Shown: positions 1-12,727, counted from the first letter of the stretch. The stretch: DNA of 64,000 nt from Anaeramoeba flamelloides (GCA_027625915.1 JANTQA010000015.1:8027001-8091000); one strand, 5' to 3'. Numbers and translations: made by a program. Notes: generated from the sequence alone by a model not told the origin.

Positions 1-338
1 TAGATACAGTCATTCGAAGTATTACCAACTTTATTTAGTTTTCAAAAATTAAATAGAGTCAAGGAATATCTAAAATAATGACGTTATTTAGATACGGTGA
101 GTTAAAATATTGGGAAATTATGCCCTTGATCACTTGAGATTTCGAAGAACTATTATTTTTCAATTTTTTGAATTTGAAATTTCTATTATTAGCTTCGAAA
201 TTATAAGGGGTTGCCAAAAACCATCAACCAACCCCGTTGTTCTAAAACAAGAATTGTCTAGTTTCCAATAAAAACCTCTGTAAAAATCTAGTCTTAACAA
301 AACCGACTGAGTTGTTTTTTTTTAGTACCAACTTACTC

Positions 339-507
339 CTGGTATTTGAATTATAAATGGAAAAAAATTTTCACTTCATTTTCCAGATTCTATAATAAAT
401 TAAGATTTTCAAAGAAGTAGGTTGTAATTTTTGGTTTCGATCTCGATTTGTAAAAGGAAATTGAAAATGAATTGAAAAAATTTTTCCATTTATAATTCAA
501 ATACCAG
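339..507. repeat. MITE-like inverted-repeat element, family B, copy 1
   Basis: The ends are inverted repeats. The left end reads CTGGTATTTGAATTATAAAT and the right end is its reverse complement, with arms of about 30 bases continuing into GGAAAAAATTTTC-type sequence. The centre shares 'tcaaagaagtaggtt' with copy 2 (5124-5298) and 'gtgggttgtgatttgtgg'-like sequence with copy 3 (44309-44471). There is no coding capacity. This is most simply a short non-autonomous DNA transposon. A single left-end-like stretch at about 1011-1050 may be a broken fourth copy. Confidence 0.75.
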
Positions 508-2280
508 TATGCTGAATTTAATTGACAAAATTTCCAATTCCTAAAAATTAGAAATTTAATTTGCCTCGAGTATCTCAAGAATAAAGAGCGCAATTTCCAT
601 AATATTTTGAGGTGCAATTTCAGTGAAATGACCATATTTGTATATTCCTGAATTGTAAAAATAATTTGCCCCTTAATAAAGAAACAAAAAAATTTGCAAA
701 AAAATTAAAACCAAGCTAATTCCTATCACTAATTGTCTTCAAAAATCAAATAGTTTACACTCAAAATTGATTTTGGTATTAGTTATATGATTGAATACAA
801 CCATGTGTCTGATCATGCAACAAGAAAAAAAAATATGAATATTTGTAAATCATCGGACATTTGTTGACAAATATTTTCAAACTAAGATTTGCCAAAGTAT
901 AAAATATGTGAGAATGTAGAGGTAGAAATGATTTTTGTTTAACAAGGTAATTTACACTGAGGAACTTAAAACTTGGAAAATGTTCTTACCACTCCAATAA
1001 GTAATTATTTACTGCTATTTGAATAATAAATTGCAAAAAATTTCCAAATCTTTGATTTTTTTCCTTATTGGAATATGACTTTTATTTATGGTTTCTTATC
1101 GCTCACAATCTATCCAAGAGTGAGGCAAAAATAATCTAAGCCAATAACGGGTGTTTAAGAATTACAATCAACTGACTAGAGGAATTAAAAACCATAAAGA
1201 ATTTGTAAAAATAAAAGTGCAAAGTTTTTATCTGATTTTCTTTTTTTTAATAGTTGCTAAAAAGAATAAATAGAAATAGTTTTTTTTTTAAAAATCATTG
1301 AAAGAAAAAACAAAAGGGTTTTTGAAAATTTTTTATTTGATTTTTTACGCTGTTTATAATCACAATCACCAAAATATATTGTTTATTCATATTTTTATTT
1401 GGAAACGATTTTCAAATAAGAATTGGAAAACATAATAGAAAAATGCCTATTCTTTCTTAAAACTCGTTAATAATTATCAAAAGAAACTGTTAGAAATTGA
1501 TTCGGAATTGAAAAGATAAACATAATGAGCAAAGTTTGGAAAATTATAAATGACCAGATCTTATTCCGCTCTCGATTTTGCAAATCAACAAAGTCTTGAT
1601 TTTATGTTTTTAATTTTGTAAAAAGTTGAGTTTGGAATTAATTAACTTTGAGTATTTTGAAAAATTCTGGTAAAATTTTAATAATTTTTGTTCAAATTTC
1701 TTAAGTACCTTTGTTTTTAAGGTACCAACTCATTTGGGATTAAGTTTGATAAACTCATGAATAACTATTACTTTTGGATCTAAAATTTCGAAATTATTAT
1801 TCTTTTATTGGGTTAATTTTTTCTTAATTTTGTTGTAATGTTTTACTCAAAATTTTTCCAACAATTGTCTTTCAAAGGGATAGATTAAAAGTTTTTTCGA
1901 TTTTTATTCAAAACAGTTTATTTCTTTGCTATAAAGACTCACTTACAAAAATTTTTATGCAAAACTTTTTTAAGACAGTTGTAAAAAAAAAAATAGGTGT
2001 TATTTATTCGAGAAAAGAAAAATCTGTTTGAAATTTCACTGATGAACATACAAACCAAAGAAGCTTTTATTTCTTGTCTACTAAAGAAAATAAACAATCT
2101 TCCAATTCTTTTACTTTTTTTTTTTTTTTGTTCGAAATATTTTCTCAGTCTTGGTTGGGTTGTAAAGTGAATGGTAATACAACACAAGGATTTCCACAGC
2201 ATGATAAAAAATTTTGGATTGAAACAAAACATTTTTTATTATTCTGTAAAACATTTGGCAAAATTAATAACGAAAGGGAA
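508..2280. other. AT-rich spacer, nothing recognised
   Basis: The spacer is AT-rich with homopolymer tracts. Open frames here are short and of biased composition. The only local item is a possible left end of family B at about 1011-1050 (CTATTTGAAT followed by AATAAATTG). Confidence 0.5.
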
Positions 2281-2838
2281 ATGTCAACAAGCAAATACCT
2301 AACTGACTGCCGACTCACCATTTCAAAAACATTTGTCTCGGTCTTTTTCTTGGGGTTTCTCTTCTCATGTTATATCCTGATAAAAGGTTATTTGAAATAT
2401 AAAAGGCAAAGAAAAATCAAAATCTGGAATATCGTATCGGTCTTTTTATTGATCGGAAGCTTCTTAAGATTTCTCAATCATTTGTTACGTATTGTCAGCA
2501 ACAGCAAATATGAACACATATACACCTTCTTGTCCTCAACAATGCTCTTATTTACAAACCTTTATTTCATTTATTTTGGGATCTTGACGACGAATGTGGT
2601 GTTTTTAAAGATCAAGGATTTTACACAAAAAAACAAATTATCACTTTCAAAGGGGAAATTAAAAGCAATTTTTCTCATATTTAACTTTGTCTTTCTCGTT
2701 ATTATTGTATTTTTATGTGTTGAACTGGTTTTGGTTTCACGGGAGAACGAAGACAAGACAGAGTCTATACGCACGACAATATTAATAATTTTGGTAATTC
2801 TTTTCCTTTCTCGATTTATTTTTGTTTTTCTTTTTTGA
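2281..2838 (+). CDS. Putative multi-pass membrane protein, possibly 5' exon only
   Basis: Reading from the ATG at 2281 (MSTSKYLTDC) gives about 185 residues with four or five hydrophobic segments: roughly 17-37, 48-68, 80-108, 127-150 and 160-185. Short basic loops (KYKRQRK, KIKDFTQKNK) lie between them, and an acidic loop RENEDKTES precedes the last segment. The open frame runs 69 codons further upstream, but that part is phenylalanine-runs and looks non-coding, so the internal Met is preferred. A GTAATT splice-donor-like site inside the last hydrophobic stretch (about 2791) matches the donor used in the eRF3 gene, so the true gene may splice onward. A 56-codon open stretch follows an AG at about 2848. 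I do not recognise the family. The layout resembles seven-helix membrane proteins, without a diagnostic motif. Confidence 0.45.
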   Translation: MSTSKYLTDCRLTISKTFVSVFFLGFLFSCYILIKGYLKYKRQRKIKIWNIVSVFLLIGSFLRFLNHLLRIVSNSKYEHIYTFLSSTMLLFTNLYFIYFGILTTNVVFLKIKDFTQKNKLSLSKGKLKAIFLIFNFVFLVIIVFLCVELVLVSRENEDKTESIRTTILIILVILFLSRFIFVFLF

Positions 2839-3432
2839 TTAAATATTAGAAAATCAGAAATCGACATTCGAATACTTTAATTTTGGCTAAATTGTTAATT
2901 TTTTACTCTAGATCAGTTCAATATTTAAACTCAAGTCTTTTTTTGTTTTCTGTTTTCAAAACCGAATTTGATCGACTGAAATATTCTCAAAATATCGAAA
3001 TCTTCTTCTTTTGGATTTTTATCGATTTCATTTGATACAGAGGCAAATTAGACGGTACATTTAAACAGTGATTATGAAACTTTCTCTTTATTTCAAACTT
3101 TTTATTTTTTCTTCTTTTTTTTTGAATTACAAATTTTCAAAACAGTCACTTTCGAAATTAGGGAACCAAAAAAAGAGAATTCAAAAACCAGACGCAAGAA
3201 GAAAATTCTTGTCTTTTCTTTTTCACTTTTACTTGAAAATTAATTCAGAAAAATTAAATTCGTAAAAAAAAAAACCATCAAATTCAACTCAAATCTACAC
3301 TTTATTTTCGAAATGAACGTTTCATTAAACAATAACTGGTTCCTTGTACTAAAATCGTCGACATAAAAGTTAGACTGTAACAACTTTTAAATGCACTGAT
3401 CTAATTAAATTTACAAAAAATAGTGTTTCATC

Positions 3433-3467
<35 letters not shown>

Positions 3468-4643
3468 AACCCCTTTTCTTAAAAATACTTATTCTCTTGA
3501 TTACTTTCAATTGTTAAAAAGATTTGATACACTCAAACCAAAGGAAAAACACCAATCGATTTTTTTCGCTTTAGCTTGAAATTTCACGACTTTGGAAATT
3601 TTTTTACTTTTTTTGTAATACTTCTGGGTTTTTTTTTTTATTTGGAATGATATGGTTTTGAAAACAAAAAGTGAGTTTCTCATTGACTCTTTTGATTTGT
3701 AAAATAAGTTGTAGCTGGTTTTACAACCTTTCGACTTTGCTGTGAATTAGGGAAAAAGTGACCATAAAAAAAATCTTCTAGTAAATTTAATCACAAATTC
3801 AAAAATTTTTTTGCTTATCTTGAAATTGAAAAAAACAAAGTAAAAATCTGATTACTAAAAAACCAAAATTACCTTTAAAAGCTATTTTCCAAAATGAGTT
3901 TTTCCAAGTTTTAGAACCAATTTTTCTTATTTTGAAAAAGTTCAAAATCCAATATATTTCTGAATTATTTCAAAAAAATATCTTTTTCTTTGAAGAGGGA
4001 AGAAAACTTATTTTCTAAGAAGAAAGTGTACAAAAATACAACTTTAAAAATAAATCTACCAAGTTTTGAAATAACTCTGTCTAAAAAATAATTATAATAG
4101 AGTTAATTCCAAAAACAAATTACAATAATTCTTTGAACTTTGAAAAAAAACATTATTTCTTTTCTTTGTGATGAAATCAAAATCTGGACAATTGACAAAA
4201 ACTCAGATTGTTAAATTGTTTTTGATCAATTGAAAATATATTTCCATTTTAAAGACAAACACTATTATTTTTCAATTAAAAAATGAAAATTTTTTGTTCA
4301 AATTCTCTGAAATATTTTTCTAGTTAATAATTAGTTGAAAACCCTAAAATCTTTCCAACTAATCATTTAGAAATGATATTTTTTTAACATTTAATTAAAC
4401 TACCTTAGTGAACTCTAAGACAAAATTTTTATTCTGTTATTTTGATTGTAACAGTAATAATTAATATACATTTTGGAACTTGAAATAAAAATTTTCATTT
4501 ATTAATTGGACAATAACAGTATCTAAATTATCAAGTAACTATTAACAACTAATTGAGATATGTTTTAATTATTTCGAATCTATCAATTTTAACCACTTTG
4601 GTGAATGTAGAAATCAAAAAAATCTACAAATCTTCAAAACGTA
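2839..4643. other. AT-rich spacer
   Basis: Poly-T and poly-A tracts are present, for example at about 3439-3463. The frame at 3068-3265 is low-complexity Lys/Phe/Ser and is not supported as a gene. Sequence at about 4580-4640 has moderate inverted similarity to about 5660-5730, so two decayed arms may surround the elements between them. Confidence 0.4.
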
Positions 4644-5120
4644 CAGTGGTGTAAATAACCCATGTTGACAACCTTTAACCCATTACGAAAATTTAACTCG
4701 TGTTTTTTTTCAGACTTGGGTATTGGAAGACAAGAATTCACTTATAGATTCTTGGTTCAGATCAAAATTGACTTTAGAGGTTAGATCTTTGATTAATCGA
4801 AAATTCACAATAATATTAAATGATTTTGTTTCAAAAATTTCATAATATTTACAAAATTTTTGAGATTAAATGATTTTTTTTATAAAAATTCAAAAAATGA
4901 AATTTTACTCATTTTTTTATCAAAAAAAAAAACATTTTAATCTCCCAATATCTTCATAATTCTTTTTTAAAATTTATTTAAAGAACCCAATTTCTTGTTT
5001 ATATACTGTTGTCATACCATTGGTTTGTTTCTTTTATTTCTAGAGTCATCCAATATTTTTTGCATAAGTTAAATTTTAGTAATGGGTTAAAATAAAAAAC
5101 ACGGGTTAGTTCCACCACAG
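4644..5120. mobile_element. Foldback MITE, family D, with TA target duplication
   Basis: The left end CAGTGGTGTAAATAACCC is matched inversely by the right end GGGTTAGTTCCACCACAG. The arms continue through AACCCATTAC and AAAATTTAAC. The dinucleotide TA flanks both sides (4642-4643 and 5121-5122), which is the target preference of Tc1/mariner-type transposases. It is about 477 bp long with no coding capacity. Its right TA flank lies two bases from the start of a family B element, so two insertions lie side by side. Confidence 0.75.
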
Positions 5121-5123
5121 TAA

Positions 5124-5298
5124 TACTGGTATTTGAATTCTAAATGGGAAACAATTTTCACTCTCATTTCCAGATTTTACTTTAATAAATACGTGTTCTC
5201 AAAGAAGTAGGTTTACATTTGTGGAAATATCTATTTATCAAAAAAGGAAATTAAAAATGAAGTTAAATTTTTTTCCATTTATAATTCAAATACCAGTA
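5124..5298. repeat. MITE-like element, family B, copy 2
   Basis: The inverted ends are TACTGGTATTTGAATT and its complement at 5283-5298. The centre shares the caaagaagtaggttt-type sequence with copy 1. It is about 175 bp and non-coding. Confidence 0.75.
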
Positions 5299-7384
5299 GT
5301 GAAAATTATCAAAGTAAAAATTGAAAATCTAATTTATTATAATTATTCCTTGGATAAATAACAAATTGATTAAAAAACGTCTAATTATGATAATCACTTT
5401 GTTTCAACATTCATAAAATAAAGGGTTTGTTTTTTCGATTTTTACTTTGATAATTTTTTCAAAATTTTATATTTAAATTGGGGAAACAAGTAGGGATTTA
5501 ACTTGTGAAAGATGTTTGATTATTTTGAATTTGCATTAAAATAAGCAAAATTATTTTGTAAAAAAAAAAAAATCATTCAAAGATTTTATAATTGATAAAA
5601 ACGATTCTAATTTTAAAATTTAATTTCAAAGTTAGATTTTAATTTTTTAACGATTTTCTCTATTACAATTTGAAGATTTGTAGATTTTTTTGATTTAAAA
5701 TTTACCAAATGGTGAAAATTAATCAACTTATAATATTTAAACACAATTCCATTCATAACGGTTGATGCTCACCCGGTAAATTATATATTTATCTGTCAAA
5801 TAGAAAAATATTTTTGAAAATTTACTTAATATTTTTAAAAGATCAGAAAAATTGATTTTCATGGGTTTTTGAAATTTTTATGGCTTTTTGATTTTACAGC
5901 AAACTGAAGATAAAGAAAAAAAAAAATTAATTGTGGGATTCCATACCCTAAAAATAAAATGATTAGCAACAACCCTTTACTATTTAATTACAATTATTTC
6001 ATGAACCCTTTTCATAAACCCTGGCTTAATTGATGGGAAACTAATTGTTGAAAATACTTTTATAATTCAACTTTTTAAAAAATTAAAAATAAATCTTATT
6101 ATTATTATTATTGAAGAAATGCAAATTACACTCTAAATGTACTTATACTTGAATTTTTTTCAAAGGAAAATTAAGTACACAATCCTAGATTTCACAGTTA
6201 TTCTTTGAATCATAATTTACTTCAACTTTCCGAAAAAAAATCTTTAAATACAAAGAAGATTTGTTGTTCATAAATCGATAAAGATCCAGAGACAAAAGTG
6301 GAATTCCAAACACTTCAAGATATAAGATCTAAAAAACTCTAAATTTTGCCACAATCTCCAAGTATTTTTATGGTTAAAAAACAAAAACAAAAAGTTGAAC
6401 AGAAAAAAATAAAATAAAAAAATATTTAAATTTAAAAAAGGTGTTTATAAGAAGCAATTTGTTAAAAAATAAAAAAAAAAAAAAAAAAAGCCAACAAATG
6501 CTATCATTGATTAAGAACACCCACTGTCACCGGGTCAAAACACTTTTAGTTTTTTTGAGTTTAGTTTGATTGTTGATGATGAAATGTTCATTTGAGAGGG
6601 CAGTTGTTTAATTGTTGCCATGTCTTTTTTCTTTTTGATCTGATTTTTATAAAACCATTGGATATTTTTAACCTTTTACCTTTTAATTTTTATTTTCATA
6701 TCGCTAATACAGTCATGTTTCAGTATCCCAATATTAACAAGCAATCGATTGATATTTTTACTTTGTAACTCTTCTTCTCAATATATTGGAAATTATACTC
6801 CATGAAAAAAGGTAAAAAAAGGAAAAAATCTTATTAACAATAAAGACAAAGTTCATTTTTAGGGTAATCCAACCTTAAAAGTTACAATTTTAAAAACAAA
6901 CTTTGATATTTGATCATATTTTTTTTGTGAGTATTTGAGATAAATTCTGTTTTTATCAAGGTAAGCCAATTTTAAAAAAATGATCTGATTAAGAATTAAT
7001 AATAAAATCGTCCTGCAAAATTAATTAATGAAAGAAAAAAAAAAAAAAAAAAAAGATTTAACAATCCAGATAAAGCTTTTAGAATCCTATCATTGATAGA
7101 TAAAAATCTCTAAATCATCCAGTCAACAGGGCCTTAATTTAAAGACAGTAGTTTAAATCGATAACTATAAAGGATGTGAAAATTGTTAATTTCCAGTAAT
7201 TTTTTCCACTTCAAAAAGAAAAATTTATTTTTTACTTGATATTTAAAACATTTATTCGAAAAAAGAATAGAAAATAATGAGAAATTTTCAGTAGTTCGCC
7301 CTTCATATAAATACAAGAGGCTAATCCTTCAAAATTAAAAAAAAAAAACGATAATTTTTTTTCCCATTAAAAAGTGAATATTAA
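5299..7384. other. AT-rich spacer, no gene supported
   Basis: The region holds homopolymer tracts (about 6470-6489 and 7029-7054) and short low-complexity frames only. The small open frame at 7134-7316 has no recognisable motif. Confidence 0.4.
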
Positions 7385-8115
7385 AAGTTCACTGGTATGT
7401 CGTTCGATTTTCCAGAATTTAAAAGAATTGAGAAAAATCACAAATTTTACTCAACCTTTTTGAATTCCAGAAAATTTCTGTTAGGTTTTCTTGAGGTTTT
7501 CTATTTTATTTGTGAAGTGTTCTAGGTTTTTTTGAAGTTTTCTATTTTATTTCGAAAATCTATTGATTTTTTAAATAAACAGAAAAGTATAGTTAGGGTT
7601 TTTTTTAATTTTAGAAATAAAAAGAAAATTTCTAAAAATTTCTTTATATTTCAAAAATTAAAAAAACTGCCTGTAGCTTTTCTTGAGTTTTCTGTTTATT
7701 TAAAAAATCAATAGATTTTCGAAATAAAATAGAAAACTTCAAAAAAACCTAGAACACTTCACAAATAAAATAGAAAACCTCAAAAAAACCTAGAACATTT
7801 AACATATAAAATAAAAAACCTCAAGAAAACCGGCATTAACTTTTCCAAAATTCAAAAGAATTGAGTTAAAATCAAAGATTTTAATCTTTAATTCCAGATT
7901 GTGAAAAAGTACTGCTAGGTTTATTTTGATTTTTGAAATCAAGAATTTTAAACAGTTCTTTTGAATTCTCAAATTAAAAAAACTGCCATTAGCTTTTTCT
8001 TGAATTTTCTCTTTATTTCGAAAATCAATAGATTTTCTGGATCTAAAATAGAAACTCTCAAGAAAACCTTTACACTCTACAACACACCACGACATACAGC
8101 GGTACTCTACGACAC
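7385..8115. repeat. Nested palindrome cluster 1
   Basis: This is a mosaic of several different palindromes, each ending in TAGGTTTT/AAAACCTA-type sequence. The units are a TTCCAGAATTTAAAAGAATT unit, a CTTGAGTTTTCTGTTTATTT unit, and an AGGTTTTTTTTAATTTTAGA unit. They are placed inside one another. The segments 7493-7583 and 7691-7781 are perfect 91-base inverted copies with another palindrome between them. Open frames in this region are by-products of the repeats. The same modules occur at four other places in the window. Confidence 0.8.
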
Positions 8116-8477
8116 TTCACCAATTCCTTATTTGAATTGGAAATATTATTGAACACAGTAAGAGCTCGTCAATTCTCTTAAGAATCATATCCACCCTATA
8201 AATTGAGAAGGTTTTTGTTCCGATTACTATTTAGGTTCAATCTTTAGAATATTCAAAAAGATTTCAAACTAATCAGAAAAAGATTTCTTCAAAGAATAAG
8301 TGTTTCTATGGGAATATATATAATTTTTCATTAATTAATACTTCTTGGTGGCCTTGATGGTTTTTATAACTTTTTGAGAAAATGATAAACACCCAAAAAT
8401 AATGTGGTTACAAGGATTTGATCACTATCTTGAGGTTATATTTTCAGCACTTTACAACTTACCCATTATCGGTTCTC

Positions 8478-8512
<35 letters not shown>

Positions 8513-9060
8513 ATTGCTGTAATGATAACTTTGACCACCCACTTTTAAATAAATGAATAAATAAATACTCTTCGCTTTTTCAGTAACATTCAAACCATTT
8601 CTTCTTCGGAGATCCAAATATATTCATAATTCAACATCTATTTATGTTACCAAAACACTTATACAATCTAATTTGGATGCTTCTCAAAAGTTATTTAATT
8701 TACAAAAATAATATTTAAACAATATTTATTAACTCAGTGACAATAATAATTCTTTTCCAAGTAGCCAACCTATTTAATAAAAAATAAAAAAACAAACATT
8801 CTTTTTATTAAAAATATATGTTTAATCATCGTTTTAAAACAATAGAATATTTTAGTTTCGTGTACTAATACCATTTAATACTCTAATAATTTAATTGTTA
8901 TTGTTAAAAAAATAAAAAAAAAAAAAAAAATCCACTAGATATGATAGTTAAATCTTAATCTCAACCTGTTTCTGATAATTTTAGAATCGTAAAAATTTAA
9001 AAAAATACTATTCTAGAATTCCAACCCTTTTTTTTTATTTTTTTATTTTTAATATTTTTT
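8116..9060. other. AT-rich spacer with poly-A tract
   Basis: A run of about 30 A lies at 8479-8509. No gene, RNA or repeat family is recognised apart from simple sequence. Confidence 0.4.
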
Positions 9061-9187
9061 ATTTGAATTTAAATTCTTTTCGTTGAACAACATTAAAAGA
9101 AATGTTATGGTTTGAGAAAGAAAGAGTAAAAAGATACACTTTAAAAATAAAACCACAAATTGTTAAAATAATTTATTCTAAAAAAAC
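9061..9187. repeat. Dispersed inverted repeat, left member
   Basis: The sequence around ATGGTTTGAG, GATACACTTTAAAAATAAAA and CCACAAAT is repeated in inverted orientation at about 12728-12860, 3.5 kb away. The two could be outer ends of one larger decayed element or two copies of a short repeat. Confidence 0.6.
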
Positions 9188-9444
9188 TACCTTATTTAAG
9201 AAAAATAAACAAAAATTGAAAATTAGAAATTCCATTATTGAAATAAATTTTAAAACTTAATTATTAAAATTCTAATTCTTTTCTAAAACAAAAACAAAAA
9301 CAAAAAATAAAATAAATAAATTTTCTTTATTAATAACAAAAGGTTGTCTCAATTTTTATTTGGGCTACTATTGGTGCTTTTTATGTACGGAAATTCCAAA
9401 AAAATCTTAAAAAGAGTTATCAAAAAAAAACAGAAAAAATTATA

Positions 9445-9759
9445 ATGATAACAAAATTTACCAAAATCATGCTTATAATGGCCCTATATACGCAATTTTT
9501 TGTTTTTATAAGTATAATTCTAATACTTTTTAAGATAATATTAAATAAAGAATCCCTGCAATGCACAGCTGAAGTATCAAATGAAATGGGGTGCACAGAA
9601 TTATTTATACTAGGGTATTGCCTATTAATTTCATTTAAAATTAACACAAATGAGAACAACAAGGAAGAAGGCATTAATCTGGATGATGGCATTGGTAAAG
9701 ATGAAAATGGGGATGAGTCATCAACAGATTCAATATCTTCAAAATCCGATAATATTTAA
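9445..9759 (+). CDS. Small hypothetical membrane protein
   Basis: The predicted 104 residues hold one strong hydrophobic segment (about 8-33) and a weaker one (about 49-64, MGCTELFILGYCLLISF). A strongly acidic, Ser/Asp/Glu-rich tail (about 66-104) follows, ending in SDSISSKSDNI-like sequence. Base composition is less AT-extreme than its flanks, which argues mildly for coding. No family is recognised and no splice partners were found. It lies between the inverted repeats at 9061 and 12728. It may be a real small gene, a terminal exon, or chance. Confidence 0.3.
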   Translation: MITKFTKIMLIMALYTQFFVFISIILILFKIILNKESLQCTAEVSNEMGCTELFILGYCLLISFKINTNENNKEEGINLDDGIGKDENGDESSTDSISSKSDNI

Positions 9760-11065
9760 AATTTTTTATTTATGATAATAACAATCTAAAAAATGGGTTA
9801 AAAATTTTATTAGGTATTTTATAATTTATATTAAAAACTGTTTATTGTGATTTTATTTTATTATTTTTTTCGAGTGAAATCATCTACATTAAATACGACA
9901 AGGTTTTGTTTAATACATATCGGGTGTTAACAAATGAAAAATTATTTTATATCTAAATTTTTATTTCATTTTAATAAAATAAATCTTGAAAAATTTTACC
10001 ATTCTTTTTTATTATTTACATTTAGTATTGTAATTTTTTTAACGAATTTTGAAAATTAAATATTTTCTTGTATTTGGAGAATGTGAAGAAAGAAAAAATC
10101 ACATCACTACGAAAAAAAAAATCAGAAAAAAACATTAATCTAAATACATGTAAGCTATCTTGATTTTAATTTTGATAAGAATATATTATAAGTATGGTGT
10201 TTTTGGATCGTAGAAACCCTTTTTACAATAGGAAAGTTTAAATTGAAGGTAATTGACAACAATTTTTTTCAATATATTCCATCTTTGGGGTTGCTATAGA
10301 AACAAAAGATAATAAATTGTAGGTTAATGTAAAAAAAAGAGCTTTAATGAACAAAAAAAAAACATAAAGAATTCAAACTAGCAGTTGGTGTCTTGAAAAT
10401 AAATCTGAAAATTTGAAAAATCTATTACCTTTTTTTAATATATTTTTAAATATCTAACTGTGAATTATTTAATACCCTAACAAATTGTAAAATAAAATAT
10501 AATTCAGTTTTTTGAAAATTCAATTAAATCATTTTTACATTAATAGGATCTAGAAATTTATATTTGAAAAATCACCAAAACATTGAAAACTCAACCCTTA
10601 AAAGGATTTTTGGAAGATATATACAAATATATATATATAAGCTATTTCCAATAATATAGGGCATTTTTTATTTCAATAATTATTTCTTAATATTAATTCA
10701 ATTATACAAAATGTACAACAATAATATGTTTTTTTAACATATTATACTTAATTTCTTGTATTTTGAAGTTTTATTAATGGATTCTAAATATTTTTTTTGA
10801 ATTAAAATTATTTTGCAAAATTTTTAATTTTGAAAAAATAATAGAGTCAAATTTCTCATTTCATTATTTTTTCGAATTCTTCATTTTTTTCATTTTTACT
10901 TTGTTATTATTATTGTCCAAAATTTGACAAAGATCAGAAGAGATGTGATAAGAAATCAACCAAAAATTCTTTTGATTCTAAACAATTGAGTTGACTTCGA
11001 TGGACTTTGGTGGAAAAATTGCTCAGAACAGTTGTACACTTGAATTAAAGAGGTGAGATACAAAA

Positions 11066-11098
<33 letters not shown>

Positions 11099-12727
11099 TT
11101 TTTTTTCATTCAGTTTGCTTTTTTTAAATGTTTTAAAAAAGAAAAAAAAAAAAAAAAAAACAAAAAAAAGTTAATGGGAAAAACAAAAAGTTAATGATCA
11201 AATGAAAAACAAAAAATCTAAAGATCAAATCAAAAATATATTGAAGTATGATTTTACACATTATCAAAAAAAAAAATTGAAAAAAAGATCGAACTAAAGA
11301 TTGTTAAATAGACATTACTAATTTTGGATATTTTTCGAAAAATTAGGGGCAATATTTTTTTTTTTTATTTTTATTTTTTATTCTTCGAACTTTGATCAAT
11401 AAACACAAATTTTAATCAAGAGTTTTATTATTAATAATGGCTTCGTTTTTTTTTATCTAAAGTTTTGAGTTTAATAACTGAATAAAGAATTTATTCTTAT
11501 ATTGATGGATATTTTTTTGCACCACATTTTTGGATGGAGCTTATATATATATATATATATATATAATTAACTCTTTTCTTCAGTCAAAGGGGGTCAGTTT
11601 GATTGAAAAAAAAGAACAAAATTTAAAATTTTATTTCATTTTTCCTCGGAAAATAAAATTTCAAGTTTTAGATCTTGATCATTTCTTCTAATTGTGTCAA
11701 ATTTATTGTTTTTTGATATTTTTTACTTTTTTACTTTTTTGATCTTTATTTTTTTTAATTTTTTATTTTTAAAAAAAGAATTAATCTACAAAAATCAATT
11801 TTTTATAAAACACCAAATTAACTATAAGAAAATTTGGTCTTGGAAATTTCTATTTGAATTCAGATATTTATTATAAAAAATCTTATTGTCAACAATTTTT
11901 ATTTTCCAAAAAATTTGAAAATTTTTAGAGGAGATATTTAAATGAAAGAGATCTAAAAAATTTGGTAAGAATTTTTTTTTAAAAACGGTAAGTTTTTTTC
12001 AGTTATTTCTTTTATGAATAATAACTTCACTCTAAATATAAATTAATTCCCTAATAACTAAACAATCATAGTATGGTTGATTCCTAAAATGTATGTGATT
12101 TTTTCTTTTCTGGTTGGGCACCTTTGAGTGAAATGAACTTTATATATATATATTTAGAATCCGATTGTTAAAGAAACCAAATGATATATCAACGTGACAG
12201 TACTTTCTTGAAACATCTAAAAATTAATAATAATTTTGGGATTTAATTACTTTTCAGGATTTTTTTATTTCAATACCATCTGAATTTTTTTTTTTTTTTA
12301 ATATTAAGAGAATGGATAACCTACTGTAATTATAAAACTGGGTTATTTGATTATACATATATTAATTCTTTTCTCTAATTATTGATTTAAATTAATTTTA
12401 TTTTGAACATATTTAAATAATTGAGATTTAATTATTAAACCACATTGATATATTCAATCTTTGGGTTATTAATAACACACTGAACTGATTAAGATTGTAT
12501 TATTAATTATTATTATGAAATATCAAATCACAGGGTATTTTTTTATGGGTCAAGTTAAATTTTATAGTTTTAAAAAGGGTTTTTTGGGGCAGTTATAAAT
12601 TAACTTTCTGGCTTTTTTTCATATATTTTTTTGTTAAAGAAAATGAAAAAAAATGATTCTCAATTTACTTTGAATAAAGAAATTTTTATTTTATTTCAAG
12701 TATAAAATAAATATTGTAATTTTTTGT
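9760..12727. other. Long AT-rich spacer
   Basis: The region contains simple sequence only: poly-A/T blocks at about 11062-11160, a TA microsatellite at 11542-11565 and shorter TA runs at about 10620-10640 and 12140-12152. The frame at 11694-11876 is Phe/Ile-rich noise. Confidence 0.4.
11542..11565. repeat. TA dinucleotide microsatellite
   Basis: There are about 12 uninterrupted TA units in an AT-rich spacer. Confidence 0.9.

Noticed and set aside
2074-2280. Upstream 69 codons of the membrane-protein frame
   Set aside because: Poly-Phe and mixed residues without hydrophobic or family pattern; the ATG at 2281 gives a cleaner protein.
7532-8152. Small open frames in palindrome cluster 1
   Set aside because: They arise from the inverted repeats and read similarly on both strands.
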